33,841 bases of DNA from Enhydrobacter aerosaccus (lineage in GTDB: Bacteria; Pseudomonadota; Alphaproteobacteria; Reyranellales; Reyranellaceae): positions 1-33,841 of the forward strand of contig CAIWTJ010000093.1 in the NCBI GenBank assembly GCA_903915535.1. Reading direction: 5' to 3'. Under the pieces are notes generated by a model. That model made no database searches and had not been told where the DNA came from. It was given only the letters and a program-made list of their open reading frames with translations. This document shows positions 24,181 to 32,451 of the stretch, one piece after another. Numbering within the stretch: the stretch's first letter is position 1; every line of letters begins with the position of its first letter. The position numbers were made by a program, and so were the translations under genes.

Positions 24181-25064
24181 CAGAGCGTCACCCGCCTGAA
24201 CACGAAGCGCATGTAGACCCAGGCCATGACGCCGATCATCGCCGCCAGCACGTAGGACGAGGCCGCGCCCATGCCGAAGTTGTTTGGCGGCGCGAAGGTG
24301 ATCTTGTAGCTGTACCAGGCCGCGACCCAGGTGGCGTCGCCCGGCCCGCCCTGGGTGATGGCGAGGATCTCCTCGAACACGGTGAAGGCGAACGCGGTGC
24401 GCAGGACCAGGATGATGGCGATGATCTGGCGCAGCATCGGCAGGGTGATCCTGGTGAAGCGATGCCACGCGTTGGCGCCGTCGATCGCGGCCTGCTCGTA
24501 GAGCTCGCGCGGAATACCCTGCAGGGCCGCGTGCACCAAAATGATCGCGAACGGCAGCGTGCGCCAGATATAGGGCACGGCCACCGCATACAGCGCGGTG
24601 TCGGGATTGCCCGCCCAGTTCACCGGATCGCTGATCACGCCCAGGCTGAACAGGATGCGGTTGAGAAAGCCGAACTGGAAACTGTAGAGGAACGTCCAGA
24701 TCAGACCGTTGGCGATCGGCGGGATGGCATAGGGCAGCAGGATGAGAAAGCGCGTGACGCGCGACGTCCACACGCTGGTCTGGTTGATCAGCAGTGCAAT
24801 CGCGACGGCCAGCACGATCTCGCTGGTGACGGTAACGACCGTGAACAGCAGCGTGTTCTTGACCGCCGTCCAGAACAGCGGGTCCTCGAGCAGCCGGCTG
24901 TAGTTGTCCCAGCCGTTGAAGGCGAAGTTGCCGCTGCGCAGCTGGCCCAGGCCAACCCGATGTACCGAGAGATAGCCCGCGTAGACGACGGGATAGGCGA
25001 GCACGAGAGCGAGGCAGATCAGCGTCGGTACGTTCATCACGAAGGCGAACGTGCCGGCCGACAT
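24180..25064 (-). CDS. CUT1 (MalF/UgpA-type) sugar ABC permease
   Basis: A 294-residue MalF/UgpA-type membrane subunit: about six helices and an EAA loop (YEQAAIDGANAWHRFTRITLP, about 190-210). ATG 25064 is the only standard start; the frame is open upstream as far as 25166 without ATG, GTG or TTG, and that part would read as a basic N-terminal tail (RVRRPWFRRE). A non-standard start there cannot be excluded, because the 67-nt gap after the binding-protein gene is otherwise unusually long for this tight operon. Likely substrate class: sugar, from the family and neighbours. Confidence 0.9.
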   Translation of the reverse strand: MSAGTFAFVMNVPTLICLALVLAYPVVYAGYLSVHRVGLGQLRSGNFAFNGWDNYSRLLEDPLFWTAVKNTLLFTVVTVTSEIVLAVAIALLINQTSVWTSRVTRFLILLPYAIPPIANGLIWTFLYSFQFGFLNRILFSLGVISDPVNWAGNPDTALYAVAVPYIWRTLPFAIILVHAALQGIPRELYEQAAIDGANAWHRFTRITLPMLRQIIAIILVLRTAFAFTVFEEILAITQGGPGDATWVAAWYSYKITFAPPNNFGMGAASSYVLAAMIGVMAWVYMRFVFRRVTL

Positions 25065-25131
25065 CTCGCGCCGGAACCAGGGCCTGCGGACCCTGGTCAG
25101 GACGATCTCTTGTGCCTCGACGGTCAGGGCG

Positions 25132-26490
25132 TCAGACCTTGCGCTTGGCGTCGGCGATGCCCTTGATCAGGTTGTCGCAGCAGGCGTCGGCCGTGATCTG
25201 GCCGGTCAGGCACTTCTGGACCTCGATGTTGAGCTGGTCGGTCCAGGGGAAATGCCAGGGCTGATAGATCGACGAGCAGACCTCGCCGATATAGGCCGAT
25301 TTGTCCCAGATCTTCAGGATCTCCGGCACGTCGCCCCACGGCGCCCAGCCGGTCTTGATCGCGTCGCTGTTCATCACCGACTGGTAGCCCGAGCCCAGCA
25401 TCGCATCCTTGGCGAGGCTGATGGCCTGGGAGTACTGGCCGTCCTTGGTCTTGCCGCCGAGATACTGCAGCAGCTTCCACGCCCATTCCTTGTTCCGGTT
25501 GGCCGTGGTGATGAAGTAGACGTGCGCGTCGGCGATCGTCTTGCCGTCGCCGGGCGAGCCCAGCACCTTCACCTTGCCCGCGATCGGCGACTGCGCCGGA
25601 TCGTTGCAGATGTTGAGGCCGTAGTGATGGCTCGGGCCGCGATAGAGGTTCTTGCCGGCGCCGAACGCCTTGGCGCCCGAGGTGAACTGGACCTTGAGCG
25701 ATTCGGGATCGGCGATGTCGAGGCCCTTCTCGAAGGTGTTGGCCCACCACTTGAGAGTCTCGCGCGCGATCGAGCCCGCGCCCAGCATGTGGTTGCCCTG
25801 CTTGTCGAAGAAGGTGCCGCCCTTGTTCCAGGTCATCTGGTACCAGGTGCCCGGCAGCTGCTCGAGGCCGACGCCCGCGATCCACAGGATGGGATAGCGC
25901 GAGACGCCGTCCTTCTTGGCCTTCACGCAGTGCTCGATCAGCTCGTCGTAGCTCGACATCGGCTTGTCGATCTTCAGCTTCTCCAGCATCTCGCTGTAGT
26001 AGTTCCACACCCAGGAAGTCGCGAAGTACGGCAGGCCCATCAGCTTGCCGTTCACGGTGGCAACCTGCTTGGTGAAGGCGGTGAAGTCGGCGGCGTATTC
26101 CTTGGCGCCCGGCAGATCGTCGAGCGGCTCGACCAGTCCCTGGGCCACGAAGTTCGGGAACGAGAAGGGCGAGGACTGCGAGACGTCGATCTTCTCGCCG
26201 GCGGCGTACATGGCCGCGAGCTTGGGCGGATGATCGTTGAAGGAGGAGATCGTCGAGTCGACCGGCACGCCCCAGTCGTCCTGGAAGCGCTTGGCGATCT
26301 TCGTGTAGATGTCGCCGTAGGTCCAGACGACGAAGTTGAGGCGATCGACCTTGCTCTTGGGCGGCGTGGCCCACGGCCCGTCGGCCTGGGCGAACGCGTT
26401 GCTGGCGATGAGGCTGGCACCCACGGCGCCCATGCCGGCCAGAACGCGGCGGCGGCTTGCTTCCCACTTGGCGTTGAAATCGTCGGTCAT
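25132..26490 (-). CDS. Sugar-type (family 1) ABC substrate-binding protein, Tat signal
   Basis: A 452-residue extracellular solute-binding protein of the MalE/UgpB type. The N-terminus has a twin-arginine motif (ASRRRVLAG, residues 11-19) then a short hydrophobic stretch ending NAFAQA, so export by Tat is likely. Mature features include VVWTYGDIYTKIAKRFQ near residue 54 and the aromatic-rich ligand region (ATSWVWNYYSEML). GAGGGGGA supports ATG 26490. It is first in a minus-strand operon with two permeases, a small secreted protein and an aldolase, and divergent from the mutarotase operon. Confidence 0.9.
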   Translation of the reverse strand: MTDDFNAKWEASRRRVLAGMGAVGASLIASNAFAQADGPWATPPKSKVDRLNFVVWTYGDIYTKIAKRFQDDWGVPVDSTISSFNDHPPKLAAMYAAGEKIDVSQSSPFSFPNFVAQGLVEPLDDLPGAKEYAADFTAFTKQVATVNGKLMGLPYFATSWVWNYYSEMLEKLKIDKPMSSYDELIEHCVKAKKDGVSRYPILWIAGVGLEQLPGTWYQMTWNKGGTFFDKQGNHMLGAGSIARETLKWWANTFEKGLDIADPESLKVQFTSGAKAFGAGKNLYRGPSHHYGLNICNDPAQSPIAGKVKVLGSPGDGKTIADAHVYFITTANRNKEWAWKLLQYLGGKTKDGQYSQAISLAKDAMLGSGYQSVMNSDAIKTGWAPWGDVPEILKIWDKSAYIGEVCSSIYQPWHFPWTDQLNIEVQKCLTGQITADACCDNLIKGIADAKRKV

Positions 26491-26558
26491 CGGGTCCCCC
26501 TCGGACGCAGTGTCAGACCGGCTTCTGCAATTATCGCGCCGGTATGGTAGAGCAGCCT
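26491..26558. promoter_or_regulatory. Divergent promoter region of the sugar module
   Basis: A 68-nt gap lies between the importer operon (minus) and the mutarotase-dehydrogenase operon (plus). Both directions must be transcribed from here, so one regulator could control both. I see no clear operator palindrome; the regulator gene is not adjacent. Confidence 0.5.
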
Positions 26559-27425
26559 ATGACTCTTTTGTCGTTGAGAACAGGCGAACTCGCGGTCGAT
26601 CTCGCGCCGTCGGCCGGCGGTGCGATCGCGCGTTTCGCGGCGGGCAACCACGACCTGTTGCGGCAGATGCCCGAGGCAGACCGGCATTCCGGCAGGGGAA
26701 ACAACGGCTCGGCCTATCCGCTGGTGCCGTTCTCCAATCGCATCAAGGATGGCCAGCTCGTCTTCGAGGGCAAGACCTTTCATCTCAAGCAGAACTGGCC
26801 CGGCGTGAACCATCCCATGCACGGCGATGGCTGGTCTCACGCCTGGCAGGTCGTCCGCTCCGACGCACATAGCGCGGAGATCGCCTACGAGCACGCGCGC
26901 GATGGCGAAAGTGGCGGCTGGCCGTTCCGCTATCGGGCACGCCAGACTTATCGTCTCGAGGCCGATCGCCTGACGATTGTCTTGGCGCTCGACAATCTCG
27001 AAGACCATGCCGTGCCCGCCGGCATCGGCCTGCATCCCTTCTTCGTGCGCGAGGCGGACACTGAACTGCAGACACGCACCGAAGCGGTCTGGCGCACCGA
27101 CGCGGAGGTGCTGCCGATCGCGCGCATCGTGGTGCCGCCGGCCTTCGACTTCAGCAAGTCGCGCAACGTGAACGAAGTGACTCTCGACAACGGCTTCGAC
27201 GGCTGGGACGGACGTGCCACGATCCGCTGGCCGAGCCGCAAGTTGCGCGTTGTCCTCGAAACGTCGGTCATCTTCCGCCACGCCGTGATCTACGTGCCGC
27301 CCGGGAAGCCCTACTTCTGCGTCGAGCCGGTCAGCCACGCCAACGGCCGGGTCGGCCGTACGCATCTCGACGCCGGGGCAACGCTCTCCGGGGAGATCGT
27401 CTTTCGTGTCGAAAAAGAAGAATGA
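26559..27425 (+). CDS. Aldose 1-epimerase (mutarotase) family protein
   Basis: A 288-residue galactose-mutarotase-like beta-sandwich protein that interconverts alpha and beta anomers of aldoses. Family residues visible: R61 (SNRIKDG), H88 (HPMHGDGW), catalytic H159 (GLHPFF) and catalytic E256 (CVEPVSH). The start is either ATG 26559 or ATG 26544 (five more residues); 26559 is preferred because the first strand then begins as usual. It is the first gene of a plus operon with the SDR (9-nt gap), RidA and amidase genes, and divergent from the sugar importer. It would prepare the imported sugar for the dehydrogenase. Confidence 0.88.
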   Translation: MTLLSLRTGELAVDLAPSAGGAIARFAAGNHDLLRQMPEADRHSGRGNNGSAYPLVPFSNRIKDGQLVFEGKTFHLKQNWPGVNHPMHGDGWSHAWQVVRSDAHSAEIAYEHARDGESGGWPFRYRARQTYRLEADRLTIVLALDNLEDHAVPAGIGLHPFFVREADTELQTRTEAVWRTDAEVLPIARIVVPPAFDFSKSRNVNEVTLDNGFDGWDGRATIRWPSRKLRVVLETSVIFRHAVIYVPPGKPYFCVEPVSHANGRVGRTHLDAGATLSGEIVFRVEKEE

Positions 27426-27434
27426 GGAAACGCC

Positions 27435-28184
27435 ATGCCGTCGTTCGCGTCCTACCCCAGCCTCAAGGATAAGTCGGTCTTCGTCTCGGGCGGTGGCTCG
27501 GGCATCGGTGCCGCCATCGTCGAGCATTTCGCGGCGCAGGGCTCGAAAGTGGGTTTCGTCGATATAGACGAAGCGGCATCGACTGCGGTCGCCAAGAAAA
27601 CCGGCGCGACCTTCATCAAGTGCGACATCCGGGACGTGAAGGCCTATCAGGCGGCAATCGAGCAGATCGCGGGCAAGCACGGCGCCATCACCGCGCTGAT
27701 CAACAATGCCGCGCGCGACGACCGTCACGACATCGCCGACGTGACGCCCGAATTCTGGGACGAGCGCATGGCCGTGAACCTTCGCCATGCCTACTTCGCC
27801 ATCCAGGCCGTGGTGCCCGGCATGAAGAAGGCGGGCGGCGGCTCGATCGTGAACTTCAGTTCGGTGAGCTATCACACGATGACGCCGCGGCTCTCGGTCT
27901 ATCAGTCGGCCAAGGCCGCCGTGATCGGCATGACGCGCGGTCTCGCGCGCGACCTTGGTCCCGACAATATTCGCCTGAACGCGATCACGCCCGGCTGGAT
28001 CATGACCCAGCGCCAGATCGATCTCTGGCTGACGCCGGAGTCCGAGGCCGACCTGATGAAGGCGCAGGTGCTGAAGGAGAAGGTCTACCCCGCCGACGTC
28101 GCGCGCATGGCGCTGTTCCTGGCGTCCGACGACAGCCGCCTGATCTCGGCGCAGAACTTCGTCGTCGACGGCGGGCGGATGTAG
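27435..28184 (+). CDS. SDR-family sugar dehydrogenase (XylB-like)
   Basis: A 249-residue classical short-chain dehydrogenase: cofactor motif SGGGSGIG (18-25), NNAA (90-93), catalytic serine near 142, Y156 and K160 (YQSAK). The segments DDRHDIADVTPEFWDER and AVNLRHAYFAIQAVVPGMKK closely follow Caulobacter D-xylose 1-dehydrogenase XylB as I recall it, so oxidation of an aldose at C1 to the lactone with NAD(P) is the best call. The acidic residue after beta-2 (VDID, about 42-45) favours NAD. GAGGA precedes ATG 27435. It is in an operon with the mutarotase; the specific sugar is unknown. Confidence 0.88.
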   Translation: MPSFASYPSLKDKSVFVSGGGSGIGAAIVEHFAAQGSKVGFVDIDEAASTAVAKKTGATFIKCDIRDVKAYQAAIEQIAGKHGAITALINNAARDDRHDIADVTPEFWDERMAVNLRHAYFAIQAVVPGMKKAGGGSIVNFSSVSYHTMTPRLSVYQSAKAAVIGMTRGLARDLGPDNIRLNAITPGWIMTQRQIDLWLTPESEADLMKAQVLKEKVYPADVARMALFLASDDSRLISAQNFVVDGGRM

Positions 28185-28234
28185 CGTGGCATAGCTCTTG
28201 CTGCGATCCTCTGGGACAGGGAGGACAAGCAAGA

Positions 28235-28627
28235 ATGAGTGCACCGCTTTTCTTCATGGCGCCTGGCGCGCCGACGCCGGTGGCCCCGTTCAGCCATGCC
28301 GTCGAGGTCGACGGCTGGATCTTCGTCACCGGCCAGATGCCGACTTATCCGGACGACGATTCGCGGCCGCTCGCGCCGGACATCGAGAGCCAGACCGTGC
28401 GCGTGATGGAGAACCTCAAGATCGTGCTCGCCGGGCTGAAGCTCGGCCTCGAGCATGTGATCTGTGCGCGCGTCTACATCACGGACTTCGAGGCGAACTA
28501 CCCGAAGATGAACGAGATCTACGCCAGCTATTTCCCGAAAGACCGGCGGCCGGCGCGCACTTGCATCGGCGTCACGGGCCTCGCGCGCAAGGCGATGGTC
28601 GAGATCGACCTGCTGGCCAAGCGCTGA
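28235..28627 (+). CDS. RidA-family protein with the canonical arginine
   Basis: A 130-residue RidA-fold protein. Unlike the two RidA-like proteins near the window start, it keeps the catalytic arginine (R108 in PARTCIGV) and glutamate (E123 in MVEIDLL), so imine/enamine deamination or a related hydrolysis is possible. GGGAGGA (28219-28225) sets ATG 28235. It lies 50 nt after the SDR gene and 10 nt before the amidase gene, so it is in the same operon. RidA members beside amidases often act on reactive or carbamate-like intermediates (RutC is the known example), which is only suggestive here. Confidence 0.9.
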   Translation: MSAPLFFMAPGAPTPVAPFSHAVEVDGWIFVTGQMPTYPDDDSRPLAPDIESQTVRVMENLKIVLAGLKLGLEHVICARVYITDFEANYPKMNEIYASYFPKDRRPARTCIGVTGLARKAMVEIDLLAKR

Positions 28628-28637
28628 GGAGAGGACG

Positions 28638-30014
28638 ATGTGCCGAGGCGACGATCCGACCTGTCCCGCCTTCGAGGCGCATCTGGCGACGTTCCAGGAA
28701 GACATGGCGCGCGAGCGGCGATCGTTCCTGAAGAGCCGCTTTGCCGGGAGCTTGATTGCGGGCACGCCAACAGGACCGCTGAAGCGTGTATCGAGCGGCA
28801 AGCATCATCATCTGCCGGCGAATGCCGACACGGTGCACTGGGGTTACTTCAGCAAAAACCTGAAGCCGCAGGTCGAGGTCGATCCCGGCGACGTGATCAC
28901 CATCGAGGCGCTGACCCACCAGGCGAGCGACGATCACGAGCGCATGATCAACGGCGATCCAGGCGCTGAGAGCGTCTACCTGTGGACCAGGGACAAGAAG
29001 GGCGTCTTCCGCCGTGGCGCCGGCGAGGGCGACGGCAAGGGGCTGGGTGTGCACATCTGCACCGGTCCGGTGTTCGTGCGCGGCGCGGAGCCGGGCGACA
29101 TCCTCGAAGTGCGCATTCTCGACGTCGTGCCGCGACCGTCGGCCAATCCCAAGTTCAAGGGGCTGTGCTTCGGCAGCAATGCTGCCGCCAACTGGGGCTA
29201 CCACTACAACGACTTCCTGACGGGCGAGAAACGCGAGGTCGTGACGATCTACGAGGTCGATGCCACCGGCGAGCGCGACTGGGCCAAGGCCGTCTATTCG
29301 TTCAAGTGGCCGACGGTGGTCGATCCGTTCGGCGTCGCGCATCCGACGATCGACTATCCCGGCCTGCCGGTCGACCACGCCAAGACCGAACGCAAGTGGG
29401 ACGTGCTGAAGGGCGTGCGCGTGCCGATCCGGCCGCACTTCGGCGTGATGGGCCTCGCCCCCAAGGAGGCCGACGACGTGAACTCGGTGCCGCCGTCCTA
29501 CACCGGCGGCAACATCGACAACTGGCGCATCGGCAAGGGTGCGTCGGTCTATTATCCGGTGGCGGTGCCGGGCGCGCTTCTGTCGGTCGGCGATCCGCAT
29601 GCCTCGCAGGGCGACTCGGAACTCTGTGGCACGGCGATCGAATGCTCGCTCACCGGCACGTTCCAGTTGGTCCTGCACAAGAAGGCCGCGCTTGCGGGCA
29701 CGCCGCTCGAAGCGGTCGACTTCCCAATGATCGAGACCGCGACCGAATGGGTGCTGCAGGGCTTCAGCTATCCGAACTATCTCGCCGACTTAGGCGCCAC
29801 GGCGCAGGCGGACATCTTCCAGAAGTCTTCCGTCGACGGCGCGATGCGTGATGCGTTCCGCAAGATGCGGCGCTTCCTGATGACCGCGAAGAAGCTCACC
29901 GAGGACGAGGCGATCAGCCTGATATCGATCGCCGTCGACTTCGGCGTGACGCAGGTCGTCGACGGCAATTGGGGTGTGCACGCGATCGTGCGCAAGAACA
30001 TCTTCGCGCCTTAG
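28638..30014 (+). CDS. Acetamidase/formamidase (FmdA/AmdA family)
   Basis: A 458-residue acetamidase/formamidase-family protein, unrelated in fold to the AmiF formamidase at 20977. It hydrolyses short-chain amides to acid and ammonia. Family blocks: VHWGYFSKNLKPQVEVDPGD, THQASDDH, GVHICTGPVFVRGAEPGD, GNIDNWRIGKG and VGDPHASQGDSELCGTAIE. The first 50 residues are an extension with RRSFLK (27-32), the core of a Tat signal, but no convincing hydrophobic stretch follows. It may be a decayed export signal. GAGGAGAGG precedes ATG 28638. Last gene of the operon that starts at 26559. Confidence 0.9.
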   Translation: MCRGDDPTCPAFEAHLATFQEDMARERRSFLKSRFAGSLIAGTPTGPLKRVSSGKHHHLPANADTVHWGYFSKNLKPQVEVDPGDVITIEALTHQASDDHERMINGDPGAESVYLWTRDKKGVFRRGAGEGDGKGLGVHICTGPVFVRGAEPGDILEVRILDVVPRPSANPKFKGLCFGSNAAANWGYHYNDFLTGEKREVVTIYEVDATGERDWAKAVYSFKWPTVVDPFGVAHPTIDYPGLPVDHAKTERKWDVLKGVRVPIRPHFGVMGLAPKEADDVNSVPPSYTGGNIDNWRIGKGASVYYPVAVPGALLSVGDPHASQGDSELCGTAIECSLTGTFQLVLHKKAALAGTPLEAVDFPMIETATEWVLQGFSYPNYLADLGATAQADIFQKSSVDGAMRDAFRKMRRFLMTAKKLTEDEAISLISIAVDFGVTQVVDGNWGVHAIVRKNIFAP

Positions 30015-30087
30015 GATTTGTCCTGCGGCGGCCTTCCGCAAGTCTCGCTCGGCGACTCTTGAGAGCCGTCCGTTTCAGGCCGGCCAA

Positions 30088-30106
30088 CGTTATGTCTCAT
30101 ATAACG
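30088..30106. promoter_or_regulatory. Palindrome CGTTAT-N7-ATAACG, possible operator
   Basis: Perfect 6-bp arms at 30088-30093 and 30101-30106 around a 7-nt spacer form a 19-bp dyad in a locally AT-richer stretch. The size and spacing fit a dimeric regulator of the TetR, GntR or LacI kind. It lies 66 nt before the small reading frame at 30173. Confidence 0.4.
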
Positions 30107-30172
30107 ACCGTAATGCGAGATTCGCGCAAACGCTCTTAGGGTGATGCCCAACATCACGCAGGAGAGCTGACC

Positions 30173-30262
30173 ATGCTTGAGAGGGCGTACGCATACTCGA
30201 CCGTTTTGGCGGCGACTCTCGCCCGTTTTCACCCGTTTTTGGTTCGGGCGCCGGCGGTGTAA
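30173..30262 (+). CDS. Possible small protein of 29 residues
   Basis: An ATG preceded by AGGAGAG about 8 nt upstream opens a 29-codon frame ending TAA 30260-30262. The peptide starts MLERAYAY, has a hydrophobic-alanine middle (TVLAATLA) and ends LVRAPAV. The ribosome site is better than chance would often give, and it sits downstream of a palindrome. No family recognised; it could be a leader peptide or simply a chance frame. Confidence 0.25.
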   Translation: MLERAYAYSTVLAATLARFHPFLVRAPAV

Positions 30263-30282
30263 GGCCTTGAATTCATTGCAAA

Positions 30283-30300
30283 CATCCGGCGGGCTGGATG
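30283..30300 (-). terminator. Weak possible terminator of the alpha/beta hydrolase gene
   Basis: CATCCGG (30283-30289) and CTGGATG (30294-30300) can pair with one G-U pair around a 4-nt loop. On the minus strand the stem is followed by TTTGC, a short U-run. It lies 41 nt past the hydrolase stop. Confidence 0.3.
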
Positions 30301-30341
30301 CTGGGTTGCTTGTAATCGGGGAAAACGGCTGGCCGCGGCGC

Positions 30342-31022
30342 CTACAGGCCCGCGCGTTCGATCCAGTTGGCGAGCCTCTCTGCCAGCTCGTGCGGCTTCT
30401 CGAGCGGCGCCATGTGGCCGCAGTCCTCGATCACCTCGAAGCGGGCCTGCGGCAGGTTCTCGGCCATGCGCTCGGTCTCCGCGAGCGTGCGCAGGCGATC
30501 CTGGCGACACGCGATCACGACGGCGGGGCAGGCGATGCGCTGCAGGTCGGCGTAGCCATCCTTGCGGATCAGCGCCGACTGGCGTTTGCGCACCTCAGGT
30601 CCCAGGCGCCGCTGCATGCCGCGCAGCCGGTCGAGCAGCACGGGATCGCGGTCGCGGTCGGGATGGAGGCCCAGCGCGTTGCCGTTGGCCTTCGGCCGGT
30701 TGCCCGGCAGGAAACCCTGCTGGCGGCGCTCGCGTTCTTCCATCGTGTATTCGCGCGCAGAGGTCGCCACGAAAGCAACGCCTGTTACTCTTTCCGGCGC
30801 CATGAGGGTGAGCACGCGTGCCACGAAGCCGCCCATCGAGAAGCCGACCAGCACGAATTTCTCGGGCGCTTCGGAGAGCACGCGCCGGGCCATGCCTTCG
30901 AGCGTGTCGTCCTGATAGACGTTGCCGTAGTGCAGATGGCTGATTTTCTGGAGATCAGGCACCATATCCGTCCAGAGATCGGCATCGCACATGAAGCCGG
31001 GCAGCAAAACGAGTGTACGCAT
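30342..31022 (-). CDS. Alpha/beta hydrolase
   Basis: A 226-residue alpha/beta-hydrolase-fold protein with the nucleophile elbow GFSMGG (S62), acid D175 (ACRQDRLR) and H203 ([12 protein letters not shown]). The oxyanion region is [12 protein letters not shown] near the N-terminus. Its size is at the lower end of the family because the cap domain is short. The start is MRTLVLL at 31022; the frame is open further but overlaps fumC on the other strand. No signal peptide. It resembles the small MhpC/RutD-type esterases; substrate unknown. It is divergent from fumC with only 22 nt between start codons. Confidence 0.88.
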   Translation of the reverse strand: MRTLVLLPGFMCDADLWTDMVPDLQKISHLHYGNVYQDDTLEGMARRVLSEAPEKFVLVGFSMGGFVARVLTLMAPERVTGVAFVATSAREYTMEERERRQQGFLPGNRPKANGNALGLHPDRDRDPVLLDRLRGMQRRLGPEVRKRQSALIRKDGYADLQRIACPAVVIACRQDRLRTLAETERMAENLPQARFEVIEDCGHMAPLEKPHELAERLANWIERAGL

Positions 31023-31044
31023 CGCCTGCAGGGGAGCCCAAATC

Positions 31045-32451
31045 ATGGACACGCGCAAGGAAGTCGACAGCATGGGCGAAATTGCCGTGCCCGCCGACAA
31101 ATTGTGGGGCGCGCAGACCCAGCGCTCGATCGAGCATTTCAGCATCGGCAAGGACCTGATGCCGCGCGAGATGATCGGCGCCTATGCGGTGCTGAAGAAG
31201 GCCTGCGCCAACGTCAACCTGGCGAGCGGGCGCCTTCCGGCCGACGTGCACAAGCTGATCGTGCAGGCGTGCGACGAGATCCTGGCCGGCCGGCACCGCG
31301 ATATGTTCCCGTTGCATGTCTGGATGACCGGCAGCGGCACGCAGTTCAACATGAACGTGAACGAGGTGATCTCAAATCGCGCCAGCCAGATCGCGGGGCA
31401 GCCGCTGGGCTCCAAGAAGCCGGTGCATCCCAACGATCACGTCAACATGTCGCAATCGTCGAACGACAATTTCCCGGCGGCCATGTACATCGCCGCCGCC
31501 GTCGAGACGACCAGGCAGCTCATCCCGTCGGTGAAGGCACTACGCGATGCGCTCCATCTCAAGGCCCGGGCGTGGATGGACATCGTGAAGATCGGCCGCA
31601 CGCACTTGCAGGATGCGACGCCGATCACGCTGGGCCAGGAATGGTCGGGCTACGTCGGCCTGCTCGACGACAATCTTCTGCGCCTCGACGACGCTCTGAA
31701 GAGCGTCTACCTGCAGGCGCTGGGCGGCACGGCGGTCGGCACGGGCATCAATGCCGCTCCCGGCTTTGCCGAGGCGGCGGCGGCGGAGATCGCGACGCTG
31801 ACAGGCCTGCCGTTCGAATCGGCGCCCAACAAGTTCACGGTCATGGGCTCGCACGATGCGCTGGTGCAGCTCTCGGGCACGCTGCGGACGCTCGCGGGCT
31901 CGCTCTTCAAGATCGCGAACGACATAAGACTGCTGGCCTGCGGGCCTCGGGCGGGCCTCGCGGAACTGATCCTGCCCGAGAACGAGCCGGGTTCCTCGAT
32001 CATGCCGGGCAAGGTCAACCCCACGCAGGCCGAGGCGCTCACGATGCTCGCGGTGCAGGTGATGGCCAACGACGTGGCGGTGGGCTTCGGCGGCGCCGGC
32101 GGCTTCCTCGAGATGAACGTCTACAAGCCCCTGATGATCCACAATGTGCTTTCGTCGATCGTGCTGCTGGCCGACGGCTGCACCAACTTCCGCAAGTACA
32201 TGATCGAGGGCACCGAGCCCAACCGGCGCAAGATCGCCGAGTACCTCGAGCGCTCGCTGATGCTGGTGACCGCGCTGACGCCGGTGATCGGCTACGACAA
32301 GGCCTCGCAGATCGCGCACCACGCCATGGAGCACGACCTCACGCTCAAGGCGGCGGCGATGGCGCTGGGCTTCGTCGGCGAGGCCGAGTTCGATCGCGTC
32401 GTCGATCCGAGGAAGATGGTGTCGCCCTACGTCGCCGGCCCTCAGGGATAG
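31045..32451 (+). CDS. fumC: Class II fumarate hydratase
   Basis: A 468-residue iron-independent fumarase of the TCA cycle (fumarate to L-malate). Signatures in order: TGSGTQ (95-100), HPNDHVN (128-134), [10 protein letters not shown] (184-193, catalytic H187) and [13 protein letters not shown] (316-328, catalytic S317/S318 loop). The N-terminus [19 protein letters not shown] is the family start, preceded by GGGGAG (31031-31036), fixing ATG 31045. It overlaps the convergent oxygenase gene by 10 nt at its 3' end. Aspartase is the nearest alternative, but the motifs fit FumC. Confidence 0.95.
   Translation: MDTRKEVDSMGEIAVPADKLWGAQTQRSIEHFSIGKDLMPREMIGAYAVLKKACANVNLASGRLPADVHKLIVQACDEILAGRHRDMFPLHVWMTGSGTQFNMNVNEVISNRASQIAGQPLGSKKPVHPNDHVNMSQSSNDNFPAAMYIAAAVETTRQLIPSVKALRDALHLKARAWMDIVKIGRTHLQDATPITLGQEWSGYVGLLDDNLLRLDDALKSVYLQALGGTAVGTGINAAPGFAEAAAAEIATLTGLPFESAPNKFTVMGSHDALVQLSGTLRTLAGSLFKIANDIRLLACGPRAGLAELILPENEPGSSIMPGKVNPTQAEALTMLAVQVMANDVAVGFGGAGGFLEMNVYKPLMIHNVLSSIVLLADGCTNFRKYMIEGTEPNRRKIAEYLERSLMLVTALTPVIGYDKASQIAHHAMEHDLTLKAAAMALGFVGEAEFDRVVDPRKMVSPYVAGPQG

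Larger units (their letters stand above)
30015..30341. other. Intergenic region of 327 nt with palindrome, small reading frame and hairpin
   Basis: The only gene-poor stretch over 300 nt. It holds a spaced palindrome (30088-30106), a 29-codon frame with a good ribosome site (30173-30262), several CCGTTTT motifs on the plus strand (about 30200-30240), and a hairpin (30283-30300) downstream of the hydrolase gene. No tRNA or known RNA family was recognised. Confidence 0.7.

Noticed and set aside
15177..30014. A Rut-type pyrimidine catabolism system (LLM oxidase, RidA, hydrolase)
   Set aside because: The pieces are in separate operons, and RutB, RutF and RutG are missing; the LLM enzyme does not sit with a flavin reductase.
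30011..30232. 73-codon minus-strand frame in the intergenic region
   Set aside because: No ribosome site, no recognisable motif, and it crosses the end of the amidase gene.
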